Assembly (NCBI RefSeq): GCF_028682635.1
Contig: NZ_JANHLK010000043.1
Span: 1 to 33,878 of the forward strand
Direction of reading: 5' to 3'
DNA: 33,878 nt
DNA from: Pseudomonas putida
GTDB lineage: Bacteria; Pseudomonadota; Gammaproteobacteria; Pseudomonadales; Pseudomonadaceae
A model generated the notes under the pieces. That model did not search any database. It was not told the DNA's origin and saw nothing but the letters and a program-made list of their open reading frames with translations. The position numbers and the translations under genes were made by a program. Below are positions 25,829 through 33,878 of this stretch, piece by piece (position 1 is the stretch's first letter; each line of letters begins with the position of its first letter).

Positions 25829-28450
<2,622 letters not shown>

Positions 28451-28541
28451 GGCAGTGCCTGCGGCCCGCAGTCTAGTGGCGGGTCGCAACGCTGTTTGAG
28501 TGATTATTTGGGCGCCCTTCATGGGCAGAGGCGGCTTTGAA

Positions 28542-29783
28542 ATGGCTTTGATCGTACAGAAATTTGGAGGCACCTCGGTCGGCACCGTCGAGAGAATCGA
28601 GCAGGTTGCCGACAAGGTTAAGAAATTCCGCGATGCCGGCGATGACCTGGTGGTTGTGCTGTCTGCAATGAGCGGCGAAACCAACCGTCTGATCGATCTG
28701 GCCAAGCAAATCAGTGGCGGCGATCAACCGGTTCCTCGCGAGCTGGACGTGATCGTTTCCACCGGTGAGCAGGTGACGATTGCCCTGTTGGCCATGGCGC
28801 TGATGAAGCGCGGTGTGCCTGCAGTGTCCTACACCGGCAACCAGGTACGGATCCTGACGGATAGCGCGCACAATAAAGCGCGTATCCTGCAGATCGACGA
28901 CCAGAAGATTCGCGGCGACCTGAAGGCCGGTCGCGTGGTGGTTGTCGCCGGTTTCCAGGGCGTCGACGAGCACGGCAATATCACCACCCTCGGTCGTGGC
29001 GGTTCCGACACCACCGGCGTGGCCCTGGCGGCAGCCTTGAAGGCTGACGAGTGCCAGATCTACACCGACGTCGATGGCGTCTACACCACTGACCCGCGCG
29101 TCGTGTCCGTGGCCCAGCGCCTGGACAAGATCACCTTCGAAGAGATGCTGGAAATGGCCAGCCTCGGTTCCAAGGTGCTGCAGATTCGCGCGGTGGAGTT
29201 CGCCGGCAAGTACAACGTCCCGCTGCGCGTACTGCACAGCTTCAAGGAGGGTCCGGGCACCCTCATTACTATTGATGAAGAGGAAACCATGGAACAGCCG
29301 ATCATTTCCGGTATCGCTTTCAACCGCGATGAAGCCAAGCTGACCATCCGTGGCGTGCCAGACATCCCGGGCGTTGCCTTCAAGATTCTCGGCCCGATCA
29401 GCGCCGCGAACATCGAAGTCGACATGATCGTGCAGAACGTTGCGCACGATAACACCACCGACTTCACCTTCACCGTGCACCGCAATGACTACCAGGCGGC
29501 GCAGACCGTGCTGGAAAAGACCGCCAGTGAGCTGGGTGCCCGTGAAGTCATCGGCGACACCAAGATCGCCAAGGTGTCGATCGTCGGCGTTGGCATGCGC
29601 TCCCACGCGGGCGTCGCCAGCCGCATGTTCGAAGCACTGGCCAAGGAAACCATCAACATCCAGATGATCTCCACGTCGGAAATCAAGGTCTCCGTCGTGA
29701 TCGAAGAGAAGTACCTGGAACTGGCTGTGCGCGCCTTGCACACGGCTTTCGAACTGGACGCACCGGTCCGCCAGGGCGAGTGA
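28542..29783 (+). CDS. lysC: aspartate kinase, with probable internal start for the beta subunit
   Basis: Phosphorylates aspartate, the first step to lysine, threonine, methionine and diaminopimelate. The start MALIVQKFGGTSVG at 28542 gives 413 residues. Kinase motifs: KFGGTSVG, VVLSAMSGETNRLIDLA, TLGRGGSDTTGVALAAAL, DVDGVYTTDPR. Two ACT regulatory domains follow (from ~265), the site of lysine plus threonine inhibition. An in-frame ATG at 29289 (residue 250, MEQPIISGIAF) is preceded by AGAGGAAACC, a strong ribosome site, and would yield a 164-residue ACT-only beta subunit, as known for alpha2beta2 aspartokinases. A strong terminator follows. Confidence 0.96.
   Translation: MALIVQKFGGTSVGTVERIEQVADKVKKFRDAGDDLVVVLSAMSGETNRLIDLAKQISGGDQPVPRELDVIVSTGEQVTIALLAMALMKRGVPAVSYTGNQVRILTDSAHNKARILQIDDQKIRGDLKAGRVVVVAGFQGVDEHGNITTLGRGGSDTTGVALAAALKADECQIYTDVDGVYTTDPRVVSVAQRLDKITFEEMLEMASLGSKVLQIRAVEFAGKYNVPLRVLHSFKEGPGTLITIDEEETMEQPIISGIAFNRDEAKLTIRGVPDIPGVAFKILGPISAANIEVDMIVQNVAHDNTTDFTFTVHRNDYQAAQTVLEKTASELGAREVIGDTKIAKVSIVGVGMRSHAGVASRMFEALAKETINIQMISTSEIKVSVVIEEKYLELAVRALHTAFELDAPVRQGE
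29278..29291 (+). promoter_or_regulatory. internal ribosome binding site and start in lysC (beta subunit)
   Basis: AAGAGGAAACC followed by ATG at 29289, in frame with lysC. The spacing is good and the product would consist of the two ACT domains only. Confidence 0.55.
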
Positions 29784-29793
29784 TGCGTTTGCC

Positions 29794-29827
29794 AAAGGGC
29801 GCGGTCTGACCGCGCCCTTTGTTTTTT
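29794..29827 (+). terminator. terminator of lysC
   Basis: AAAGGGCGCGG-TCTGA-CCGCGCCCTTT followed by a run of T, 11 bases after the lysC stop. A perfect 11-bp stem. Confidence 0.92.
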
Positions 29828-29878
29828 TGCAAGGCGCGACCCCAAGGCTGTTCTTTTGCTCGCGCTGGTCAATACTCA

Positions 29879-29928
29879 GGCATGTAGGCCAACGACCATT
29901 CTGGTTGTAGGTCGAGTGCCTTTTTTTT
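29879..29928 (+). terminator. second terminator-like hairpin before rsmA
   Basis: An imperfect stem (GGCA/TGCC, GGCC/GGTC, CAAC-ACCA/TGGTTG) closes around ATTC and is followed by eight T (29921-29928). It lies between the lysC terminator and rsmA, 44 bases before the rsmA ATG. It could end a short transcript or attenuate rsmA. Confidence 0.45.
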
Positions 29929-29971
29929 GCAGACTGTTGTCCCTGAAAATGTAATGCGTGAGGAGAAAGGT

Positions 29972-30160
29972 ATGCTGATTCTGACTCGTCGGTGCGCAGA
30001 AAGCCTGATTATTGGTGATGGCGAAATCACCGTGACCGTGCTCGGCGTCAAAGGAAATCAAGTGCGTATCGGTGTCAACGCCCCGAAAGAGGTTGCGGTC
30101 CACCGTGAGGAAATTTACCTGCGTATAAAGAAAGAGAAGGACGAAGAACCAAGCCATTAA
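29972..30160 (+). CDS. rsmA: RsmA/CsrA post-transcriptional regulator
   Basis: A 62-residue dimeric RNA-binding protein that binds GGA motifs near ribosome sites and represses secondary metabolism, biofilm and secretion genes until titrated by RsmY/RsmZ RNAs. The start MLILTRRCAESLIIGD at 29972 follows AGGAG and AAAGG; the upstream in-frame ATG is rejected. VLGVKGNQVRIGVNAPKEV and VHREEIYLRI, with the RNA-contacting Arg, are intact. GGA in its own ribosome site (GAGGAGAAAGG) suggests autorepression. The possible promoter TTGCAG-17-TGTAAT (29927-29955) would leave a leader of only ~10 bases. The lysC-rsmA-tRNA order is conserved in Pseudomonas. Confidence 0.96.
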   Translation: MLILTRRCAESLIIGDGEITVTVLGVKGNQVRIGVNAPKEVAVHREEIYLRIKKEKDEEPSH

Positions 30161-30179
30161 TTTTTATCGTTTTTTATGT

Positions 30180-30208
30180 TTGCAAACGGGGAAAAGGTTG
30201 GTTAAGAT
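30180..30208 (+). promoter_or_regulatory. promoter of tRNA-Ser
   Basis: TTGCAA (30180-30185), 17-base spacer, TAAGAT (30203-30208), then a GC-rich discriminator (ACGCCCC) typical of stable RNA genes. The tRNA begins 15 bases later. Confidence 0.65.
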
Positions 30209-30222
30209 ACGCCCCGTGTTGC

Positions 30223-30313
30223 GGAGAGCTGGCCGAGTGGCCGAAGGCGCTCCCCTGCTAAGGGAGTACACCTCAAAAGGGTGTCGGGGGTTCGAATCCC
30301 CCGTTCTCCGCCA
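30223..30313 (+). tRNA. tRNA-Ser(GCU)
   Basis: A 91-base class II tRNA with long variable arm. Acceptor stem GGAGAGC pairs with GTTCTCC; anticodon loop CTGCTAA gives GCU (codons AGC/AGU); T arm GGGGGTTCGAATCCCCC; CCA encoded. Confidence 0.97.
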
Positions 30314-30378
30314 TTATTTGCGTAGTACGTTGTAATCTGGCTTCTTCGGTAAGTTGTTGAAATTACTAGAAAAAGTGC

Positions 30379-30406
30379 TTGACATAGAGATTAGACGGCC
30401 TATAAT
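30379..30406 (+). promoter_or_regulatory. promoter of the tRNA-Arg(ACG) pair
   Basis: TTGACA (30379-30384), 16-base spacer, TATAAT (30401-30406): both hexamers perfect. The first tRNA-Arg follows 14 bases later. The GCGCGGC discriminator is GC-rich. Confidence 0.85.
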
Positions 30407-30420
30407 GCGCGGCAACAAAT

Positions 30421-30497
30421 GCACTCGTAGCTCAGCTGGATAGAGTACTCGGCTACGAACCGAGCGGTCACAGGTTCGAATCCTGTCGAGTGCACCA
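30421..30497 (+). tRNA. tRNA-Arg(ACG), copy 1
   Basis: A 77-base cloverleaf with acceptor GCACTCG/CGAGTGC, D arm AGCTCAGCTGGATAGAGT, anticodon loop CTACGAA (ACG, read as ICG for CGU/CGC/CGA), T arm CAGGTTCGAATCCTG and encoded CCA. Confidence 0.97.
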
Positions 30498-30569
30498 TTT
30501 AAGAGTTGTTTGCAGTGATGTGAATGACTTGGCTCCAACCAGTTGTGATCTGGTATAAAAACACAAAAT

Positions 30570-30646
30570 GCACTCGTAGCTCAGCTGGATAGAGTACTCG
30601 GCTACGAACCGAGCGGTCACAGGTTCGAATCCTGTCGAGTGCACCA
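30570..30646 (+). tRNA. tRNA-Arg(ACG), copy 2
   Basis: Identical over all 77 bases to copy 1. The 72-base spacer between the two copies is unrelated. Probably co-transcribed from the upstream promoter and ended by the terminator at 30653. Confidence 0.97.
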
Positions 30647-30652
30647 TACAAC

Positions 30653-30681
30653 AAAAAGCCCGCTTTTTAAGCGGGCTTTTT
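30653..30681 (+). terminator. terminator of the tRNA cluster
   Basis: AAAAAGCCCGCTT-TTT-AAGCGGGCTTTTT, six bases after the second tRNA-Arg. The stem is perfect. Confidence 0.92.
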
Positions 30682-30925
30682 GCCGTCTGGGATTTGGCTT
30701 TTCCCTTCCTGCATCCTCTCTCGTCGAACTCGATGCTCTTCCTCCATGACGGCTACCGATCAAGGTAGGCGCCCGCATTTTCCATCGCCATTGTGTTTTC
30801 TTTTCCAGATGGGTCGTCGCACTTTGTAGTGTCAGGCGCGCGCTCAAGATTGTTTCGCAAGCGCTTGTTTCAGCCATGATTTTTTAACGTTTTAAGCCGT
30901 CAGTCGGTGTATCATTGCGCCCGTC

Positions 30926-30943
30926 AGCCCCGCCGGGGCTTTT
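30926..30943 (+). terminator. small hairpin with T-run in the mgtE leader
   Basis: AGCCCC-GCC-GGGGCT followed by TTT, about 110 bases before mgtE and just after a possible -10 box (TATCAT, 30910-30915). It could be an attenuator. The remainder of the 370-base gap before mgtE (30684-31054) holds nothing else I can support. Confidence 0.35.
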
Positions 30944-31054
30944 GGATTACTTCCATGGACTTACCCAGTAGTTACTCAATACCCCGTTTTTCCAATCATG
31001 AATTGACTGATTGATCCTTCCGGCGCGCCCCGCTGCTGGGAGTGGAGTTCGCCT

Positions 31055-32497
31055 ATGTCTGAAGTTGAAGTAAAGAAAACGCAGGAAAGCTTGCAGGACC
31101 GCCTGGCTCAAGTCGTTGAGCTGTTGCAGCGTCAGCGAGTGGTTGAAGACCTGACTCATCGCCAGGAAGGTCCGAATCAGGATCGCGTCGAAAACCTGGT
31201 TCACCGGCAAAATCTGGTCGAGCTGCAACGCAAGCTCGATGACCTGCACTCCGCCGACGTCGCCTATATTCTCGAAGCCTTGCCGCTGGATGACCGCCTG
31301 ACGCTTTGGCAATTGGTCAAGGCTGATCGCGACGGCGACATCCTGCTCGAAGTATCCGATTCGGTTCGTGAAACCCTGATCGCCGACATGGACGATCACG
31401 AGCTCCTGGCCGCGGCCAAGGACATGGATGCCGACGAACTGGCTGACCTGGCTTCCGAGCTGCCGCGGGATGTCGTCCACGAGCTGATGGAAACCCTCGA
31501 TGCTCAGCAGCGCGAGCGAGTGCGCTCGGCGTTGTCCTATGACGAGGACCAGGTCGGCGCACTGATGGACTTCGAGATGGTTACCATCCGTGAGGATGTC
31601 AGCCTCGAAGTGGTTCTGCGCTATCTGCGACGCCTCAAGGAGCTGCCAGGCCATACCGACAAACTGTTCGTGGTTGACTACGACGGTGTGCTCAAGGGGG
31701 TGCTGCCGATCAAGCGCCTGCTGGTCAATGATCCGGACAAGCAGGTTTCCGAAGTCATGGCCAGCGATCCGGTGAGTTTCCATCCGGATGAAGAGGCCTA
31801 CGATGCTGCCCAGGCGTTTGAGCGTTACGACTTGATCTCGGCGCCCGTCGTCGACAAGAACGGCAAGCTGATCGGCCGTTTGACCATCGATGAAATGGTC
31901 GACCTGATTCGTGAAGAGAGCGAAAGCGAAGTTCTCAACATGGCGGGTCTGCGGGAAGAAGAGGATATTTTTGCGTCGGTCTGGAAGTCCCTGCGTAACC
32001 GCTGGGCCTGGCTGGCGGTGAACCTGATCACTGCATTCGTTGCTTCCCGGGTGATTGGCCTGTTCGAAGGCTCCATCGAGAAGCTGGTGGCACTGGCGGC
32101 ATTGATGCCGATCGTTGCGGGTATCGGCGGTAACTCCGGCAACCAGACCATCACCATGATCGTCCGGGCCATGGCGCTGGATCAGGTGAGCACGGGCAAT
32201 ACTTCGCGGCTGATGCGCAAGGAGCTGGCAGTAGCCCTGATCAATGGCGTGATTTGGGGCGGAGTGATTGGCGTTGTCGCCTACCTGTTGTATGGGAGCT
32301 GGTCGCTCGGTGTCGTGATGACTGCTGCCATGACCCTCAATCTGTTGCTTGCTGCATTGATGGGAGTCTTGATCCCGATGACGCTGGCAAGACTCGGACG
32401 GGATCCGGCCATGGGCGCCAGCGTGATGATTACCGCCATGACCGACAGTGGTGGCTTCTTTATCTTCCTGGGGCTGGCAACGATTTTCCTGCTCTGA
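31055..32497 (+). CDS. mgtE: MgtE magnesium transporter
   Basis: A Mg2+-gated inner-membrane channel of 480 residues. The cytoplasmic N domain (~20-140) is a superhelix rich in acidic repeats (DLHSADVAYILEALPLDDR; DMDDHELLAAAKDMDADEL). Two CBS domains follow (~145-270; SYDEDQVGALMDFEMVTI, VMASDPVSFHPDEEAYDAAQ). Five membrane helices are predicted from ~300, with MPIVAGIGGNSGNQT forming the pore motif. GGAG precedes the ATG. In P. aeruginosa MgtE also affects rsmY/rsmZ transcription and type III secretion, interesting given rsmA nearby. A terminator follows 13 bases after the stop. Confidence 0.95.
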   Translation: MSEVEVKKTQESLQDRLAQVVELLQRQRVVEDLTHRQEGPNQDRVENLVHRQNLVELQRKLDDLHSADVAYILEALPLDDRLTLWQLVKADRDGDILLEVSDSVRETLIADMDDHELLAAAKDMDADELADLASELPRDVVHELMETLDAQQRERVRSALSYDEDQVGALMDFEMVTIREDVSLEVVLRYLRRLKELPGHTDKLFVVDYDGVLKGVLPIKRLLVNDPDKQVSEVMASDPVSFHPDEEAYDAAQAFERYDLISAPVVDKNGKLIGRLTIDEMVDLIREESESEVLNMAGLREEEDIFASVWKSLRNRWAWLAVNLITAFVASRVIGLFEGSIEKLVALAALMPIVAGIGGNSGNQTITMIVRAMALDQVSTGNTSRLMRKELAVALINGVIWGGVIGVVAYLLYGSWSLGVVMTAAMTLNLLLAALMGVLIPMTLARLGRDPAMGASVMITAMTDSGGFFIFLGLATIFLL

Positions 32498-32509
32498 GAT
32501 GTTTGATTT

Positions 32510-32540
32510 AAAGCCCGCCCGCCATATGGCGGGCTTTTTT
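32510..32540 (+). terminator. terminator of mgtE
   Basis: AAAGCCCGCC-CGCCATAT-GGCGGGCTTT followed by T residues. Confidence 0.9.
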
Positions 32541-32557
32541 ATGGCCAAATTCAAGGC

Positions 32558-32585
32558 AAAAAAAAGCCAGCGATCACGCTGGCTT
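32558..32585 (-). terminator. terminator of amrZ
   Basis: AAGCCAGCG-ATCA-CGCTGGCTT; on the minus strand it is followed by a run of eight T. It lies ~18 bases past the amrZ stop. Confidence 0.88.
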
Positions 32586-32602
32586 GAGCTTGCGGGGACG
32601 AA

Positions 32603-32929
32603 TCAGGAAGCGTCTGCAGCCATCTCGGCGTCATGGGCGATCAATGAGACAAGCGCGTTTTGCTGACGGTGAGAGAGTTGGCGGAAGCGTTGCAGCAGTT
32701 CGCGCTCGTGCAATGACAGCTCCGGGCTGTCCAGGCGCATGCTCAGCTCTTCGCCCAGTGCGCCTTCCTGAATGAGACTCTGCTCCAGGCGCGCAATGAT
32801 TTCGGAGTTCATGCTGCGGTGATGATTGCGAGCCACCTCGGCAATGCGTTCACGCATTCCGTCTGGCAGACGTACGACGAACTTGTCAGCCGTACGGCTG
32901 GAATAAATTGCCTGTTTCAATGGGCGCAT
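32603..32929 (-). CDS. amrZ: AmrZ, ribbon-helix-helix regulator of alginate and motility
   Basis: A 108-residue Arc/MetJ-type DNA-binding protein, close in sequence to P. aeruginosa AmrZ (AlgZ): MRPLKQA, SSRTADKFVVRLPDGMRERI, AEVARNHHRSMNSEIIARLE, and a C-terminal tetramerisation part (DSPELSLHERELLQRFRQL, SHRQQNALVSLIAHD). The beta strand KFVVRLP inserts in the DNA major groove. AmrZ controls alginate, flagella, cyclic-di-GMP enzymes and its own gene. No good Shine-Dalgarno sequence precedes the ATG; a TAACCGGTTA palindrome lies 6 bases upstream. An AlgU-type promoter and an AmrZ-like operator lie further upstream. Confidence 0.95.
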   Translation of the reverse strand: MRPLKQAIYSSRTADKFVVRLPDGMRERIAEVARNHHRSMNSEIIARLEQSLIQEGALGEELSMRLDSPELSLHERELLQRFRQLSHRQQNALVSLIAHDAEMAADAS

Positions 32930-33024
32930 ATATTTAACCGGTTAGTTCAGGGGAGCGGTTCTCGGGATTGGCCGCAGGATGTCTGATAGGACAAGCGCTC
33001 TGGCCAAATGTTCAACCTGAATTG

Positions 33025-33052
33025 ATTGAAGCTGGCATCATGCCTCAAGTTC
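33025..33052 (-). promoter_or_regulatory. AlgU (sigma22)-type promoter of amrZ
   Basis: Minus strand GAACTT (33052-33047), 17-base spacer, TCAAT (33029-33025); the AlgU consensus is GAACTT-N16/17-TCTGA or similar. The start would be near 33017, leaving a ~88-base leader. The spacer contains the palindrome GGCAT-C-ATGCC (33034-33044). AlgU control of amrZ is known in P. aeruginosa. Confidence 0.6.
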
Positions 33053-33099
33053 GCCAGATCATTGGCGCCAATTCTGTGACAAATATTGAGCTGGATAAA

Positions 33100-33112
33100 G
33101 GCGTTCTGCCAG
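33100..33112 (-). promoter_or_regulatory. AmrZ-binding-site-like sequence
   Basis: Minus strand CTGGCAGAACGCC resembles the AmrZ core CTGGCAAAACGCC as I recall it from P. aeruginosa algZ/algD. It lies about 85-95 bases upstream of the predicted start, suiting autoregulation. A perfect palindrome ATTGGCGCCAAT (33061-33072) lies between it and the -35 box. Confidence 0.45.
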
Positions 33113-33426
33113 CACCAGTTATCAGAAATGCGGACTGGTTTTGAAAATTGCCGGGTCCGTCTCTCTGGCCGCGTCCTTTGCCCTCCAGTTCTCTGGAAAA
33201 AACCGAGGGGCATCCCATGCGTATTCGATCACTGTTCCTTATGTGTACAGGATAGTGGCAATTGGCCGATTTACTAGTGGCAAGCGTGTAACGAGAGTCG
33301 TTTAGGATGGGTGGCAGGCAGTTTTTTGTGGCTGTCCCTTCCTGGGAGGGGGAGGGCCTGGCTTGTGCGCTAAAAGTCCGAGCCCGCGCGTGACATCTGC
33401 CTACACTTAAAAAGCCCACGGATGAC

Positions 33427-33455
33427 ATGACAAAGGCAGGCTCGCCCGTTAACAT
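33427..33455 (+). promoter_or_regulatory. promoter of tRNA-Arg(CCU)
   Basis: ATGACA (33427-33432), 17-base spacer, TAACAT (33450-33455). The tRNA begins 42 bases after the -10 box. Apart from this and the amrZ sites, the gap 32930-33496 shows no convincing gene. Confidence 0.5.
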
Positions 33456-33496
33456 GCACGCCGTCTATCGCTGCGCGAATTTCGCCGGCATCTTGT

Positions 33497-33573
33497 GTCT
33501 CAGTAGCTCAATTGGATAGAGCATCCCCCTCCTAAGGGGAAGGTTGGCAGTTCGAACCTGCCCTGGGACACCA
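33497..33573 (+). tRNA. tRNA-Arg(CCU)
   Basis: A 77-base cloverleaf: acceptor GTCTCAG/CTGGGAC (one G-T pair), D arm AGCTCAATTGGATAGAGC, anticodon loop CTCCTAA (CCU, codon AGG), T arm GGCAGTTCGAACCTGCC and CCA encoded. It is a frequent integration target for genomic islands in Pseudomonas, but no repeat of its 3' end is seen downstream here. Confidence 0.95.
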
Positions 33574-33647
33574 CAAACATCCAGCCTTCAGCAGTTCATG
33601 ATTCGCCCACCCAATCGTTATGGGTGCAAAGGGATTGCTTCAGGCAT

Positions 33648-33686
33648 AAAAAGCCCTGCTCAGATCAGTATCTGGCGGGGCTTTTT
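33648..33686 (+). terminator. terminator after tRNA-Arg(CCU)
   Basis: AAAAAGCCC...GGGCTTTTT with inner arms CAGAT/ATCTG around CAGT, ~75 bases after the tRNA. Confidence 0.85.
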
Positions 33687-33779
33687 CATATGGGTGATTG
33701 CCTGGAGTTCTCTCCTATATAGAAGAGGGCGGCTAATTCCCACTCAAATGCCTTTTTGATAGAAATAGTAAATCAGTGG

Positions 33780-33807
33780 TTGACGTCAGATTTCAGAAGC
33801 CTATAAT
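33780..33807 (+). promoter_or_regulatory. strong promoter at the window edge, probably for a stable RNA (rRNA operon?)
   Basis: TTGACG (33780-33785), 16-base spacer, TATAAT (33802-33807), followed by the GC-rich discriminator TCGCCCC. The transcript begins with ACTTCCGGCGCAG and can form a hairpin ACTC-TTG/CAA-GAGT (about 33841-33861). No open frame starts before the window ends. The look is that of a growth-rate-controlled stable RNA promoter; I suspect the leader of a 16S rRNA operon, but the gene is outside the window. Confidence 0.5.
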
Positions 33808-33878
33808 TCGCCCCACTTCCGGCGCAGTCGAAACGGAAAACTCCTTGGTAAACAATGAGTTACGCAGTTTTGACAGCG

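Noticed and set aside
29927..29971. N-terminal extension of rsmA from 29927
   Set aside because: Known RsmA proteins start at MLILTRR; the extension has no ribosome site while 29972 has one.
33045..33455. A 136-codon minus-strand frame upstream of amrZ
   Set aside because: No ribosome site, atypical composition for this genome, overlaps the AlgU promoter and operator sites of amrZ.
33214..33480. An RsmY/RsmZ-like small RNA, because several GGA motifs occur
   Set aside because: The GGA motifs are not in repeated hairpin loops, and no matching promoter-terminator pair surrounds them.

Overview
The window is a chromosomal segment from a Pseudomonas of the fluorescens group. Three things point there. 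Gene order from acs through aotJQM-P, argR, aruCFGDB, aruE, alaS, lysC and rsmA follows the P. aeruginosa PA0887-PA0905 block as I remember it. There are many REP/REPIN repeats of the 'GTGGGAGC...' and 'TGTAGGAGC...' types. Individual proteins (AotJ/ArgR/AruC, AmrZ, the DUF2790 protein) are Pseudomonas-like. No database search was run; family names rest on motif and sequence recognition.

Positions 1-4900 are accessory DNA. A 5'-truncated (by the window edge) LysM-like/glycine-zipper protein is followed, with an ATGA overlap, by a small two-helix membrane protein, which looks like a membrane-targeting toxin with its immunity protein. Next come a frameshifted small gene, a DUF6933-like gene, and a minus-strand patchwork: an IS256-type transposase scrap, a beheaded BRO-N gene, an HNH nuclease with an McrA-like N-terminal module, and an intact BRO-N gene. 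The intact BRO-N gene has an unusual leader in which one segment can pair either with an upstream copy or with the Shine-Dalgarno region. The same element also has the end motifs of an integron attC site.

Positions 4900-9450 carry nrdB (no nrdA beside it), a small exported DUF2790 protein and acs.

Positions 9450-23700 are the arginine module. The aotJ-Q-M-(hydrolase)-P-argR genes take up arginine/ornithine and encode the arginine-responsive regulator. The aruC-F-G-D-B-orf96-E genes form the arginine succinyltransferase (AST) pathway from arginine to glutamate. The aotJ and aruC promoters share an ArgR half-site at exactly the same distance from the -10 box. Five REPIN-type repeats sit between genes of this module.

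Positions 23700-30700 hold a type II lumazine synthase behind an FMN riboswitch, a low-specificity threonine aldolase, alaS, lysC (with a credible internal start for the beta subunit), rsmA, and a cluster of tRNA-Ser(GCU) plus two identical tRNA-Arg(ACG).

Positions 30700-33878 hold mgtE, amrZ (minus strand, with an AlgU-type promoter and a likely AmrZ operator), tRNA-Arg(CCU), and at the right edge a strong promoter that probably drives a stable RNA. rsmA, mgtE and amrZ all connect to motility, biofilm and virulence control in Pseudomonas.
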